NCBI RefSeq assembly: GCF_000620125.1
Contig: NZ_JHVL01000006.1
Location: forward strand, 40,386-104,385
DNA: 64,000 nucleotides
Reading direction: 5' to 3'
Source of the DNA: Clostridiisalibacter paucivorans DSM 22131
Lineage (GTDB): Bacteria; Bacillota; Clostridia; Tissierellales; Clostridiisalibacteraceae
The translations under genes were made by a program, and so were the position numbers. Under the pieces are notes generated by a model. That model was not told the origin of the DNA. It searched no databases and was given only the letters and a program-made list of their open reading frames with translations. This document shows positions 63,715 to 64,000 of the stretch, one piece after another (the first letter of the stretch is position 1; the number at the start of each line of letters is the position of its first letter).

Positions 63715-64000
63715 TCATAGAACTTTTTTCTTAAGCTTCTCGTTTTTGTATAAATCATCGGTTGGATTAAGGCTTACTATTTCAACCTTATCCCAATTTC
63801 TTATACCTTTAGACCATCTATTAGGATTTTTTGATTTAGCATTTTTATAGACTTCTTTTCTATTTGCAAGTATTTCATCATCTAAACCATAATGTCTATC
63901 ATGTGGAGTTACATACTTTATACCACTATGAAGGGATTCTTTATTATAAAAGTTTACAAATTCAAACACCCAGCTCCTAGCTTGCTCAATAGACTCAAAG
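63715..64000 (-). mobile_element. IS3-family transposase OrfB, C-terminal part (runs off the window)
   Basis: The minus strand from 63999 reads SIEQARSWVFEFVNFYNKES, then LHSGIKYVTPHDRHYGLDDE, the end of an IS3/IS150-type integrase core (rve domain with the WYN..RHSAI-like segment), and stops at 63715. The rest of the element lies beyond the window. The left end of the insertion is inside the last codons of virB4, around 63690-63710; the terminal repeat cannot be fixed without the other end. Confidence 0.82.

Overview
The window reads as a chromosome segment of an anaerobic, low-GC Firmicute (Clostridia or Tissierellia). The evidence is the AT-rich coding, AGGAGG-type ribosome binding sites, frequent TTG/GTG starts, a rubredoxin gene, and the gene order tig-clpP-clpX-lon-engB. 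No species is assigned.

Layout. (1) 1-10070 is core chromosome: the end of a chemotaxis receptor gene, tRNA-Leu(UAG), the protein quality-control cluster tig, clpP, clpX, lon and engB, a rubredoxin gene too short for a usual ORF cut-off, an anti-sigma-type ATP-binding protein, and the 23S rRNA methyltransferase gene rlmD. (2) 10070-30100 is an accessory region. It is punctuated by three extra RlmD C-terminal tails (near 18.3, 25.7 and 30.0 kb), so it looks like an accretion of elements that each integrated at the rlmD 3' end. Its cargo is a c-di-GMP gene trio, two PIN-type toxin loci, a MarR/GNAT/B3-B4/flavin-oxidase group, two relic modules of ArdA-type conjugative-element genes, an ABC-F ribosome-protection gene with a leader-peptide attenuator, a frameshifted nucleotidyltransferase and an AraC regulator. 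(3) 30100-64000 is most of one conjugative element. It holds an XRE-HEPN pair, parA and a broken parB, a DUF3991/TOPRIM primase, a candidate oriT, mobC and relaxase, a VirD4 coupling protein, a VirB2-like protein, a TrbL/VirB6-like protein, PrgI, a Tad-like block (prepilin peptidase, CpaB, CpaE, CpaF, TadB, TadC, pilin-like proteins), an NlpC/P60 hydrolase, a VirB4 accessory protein and VirB4. VirB4 is cut by an IS3-type insertion sequence that runs off the right end.

Cargo is set into the conjugation operon at several points: a nuclease-like gene and a HEPN gene beside the candidate oriT, an XRE plus coiled-coil pair, a roughly 580-codon PD-(D/E)XK protein split by a -1 frame shift at an A7 run, a broken acetyltransferase, and a SIR2 / small middle protein / SMC-like ATPase trio resembling an ABC-three-component defence system. 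After most cargo blocks a terminator-like hairpin lies 22-46 nt before the next conserved gene. A compact four-helix RNA at 43643-43732, followed by a terminator and a hairpin that buries a ribosome binding site, is the best candidate for an undescribed regulatory RNA.

Many genes in the accessory part are damaged (parB, GNAT, nucleotidyltransferase, diguanylate cyclase fragment, VirB4), so the element may no longer transfer itself. Its defence and signalling cargo looks largely intact.
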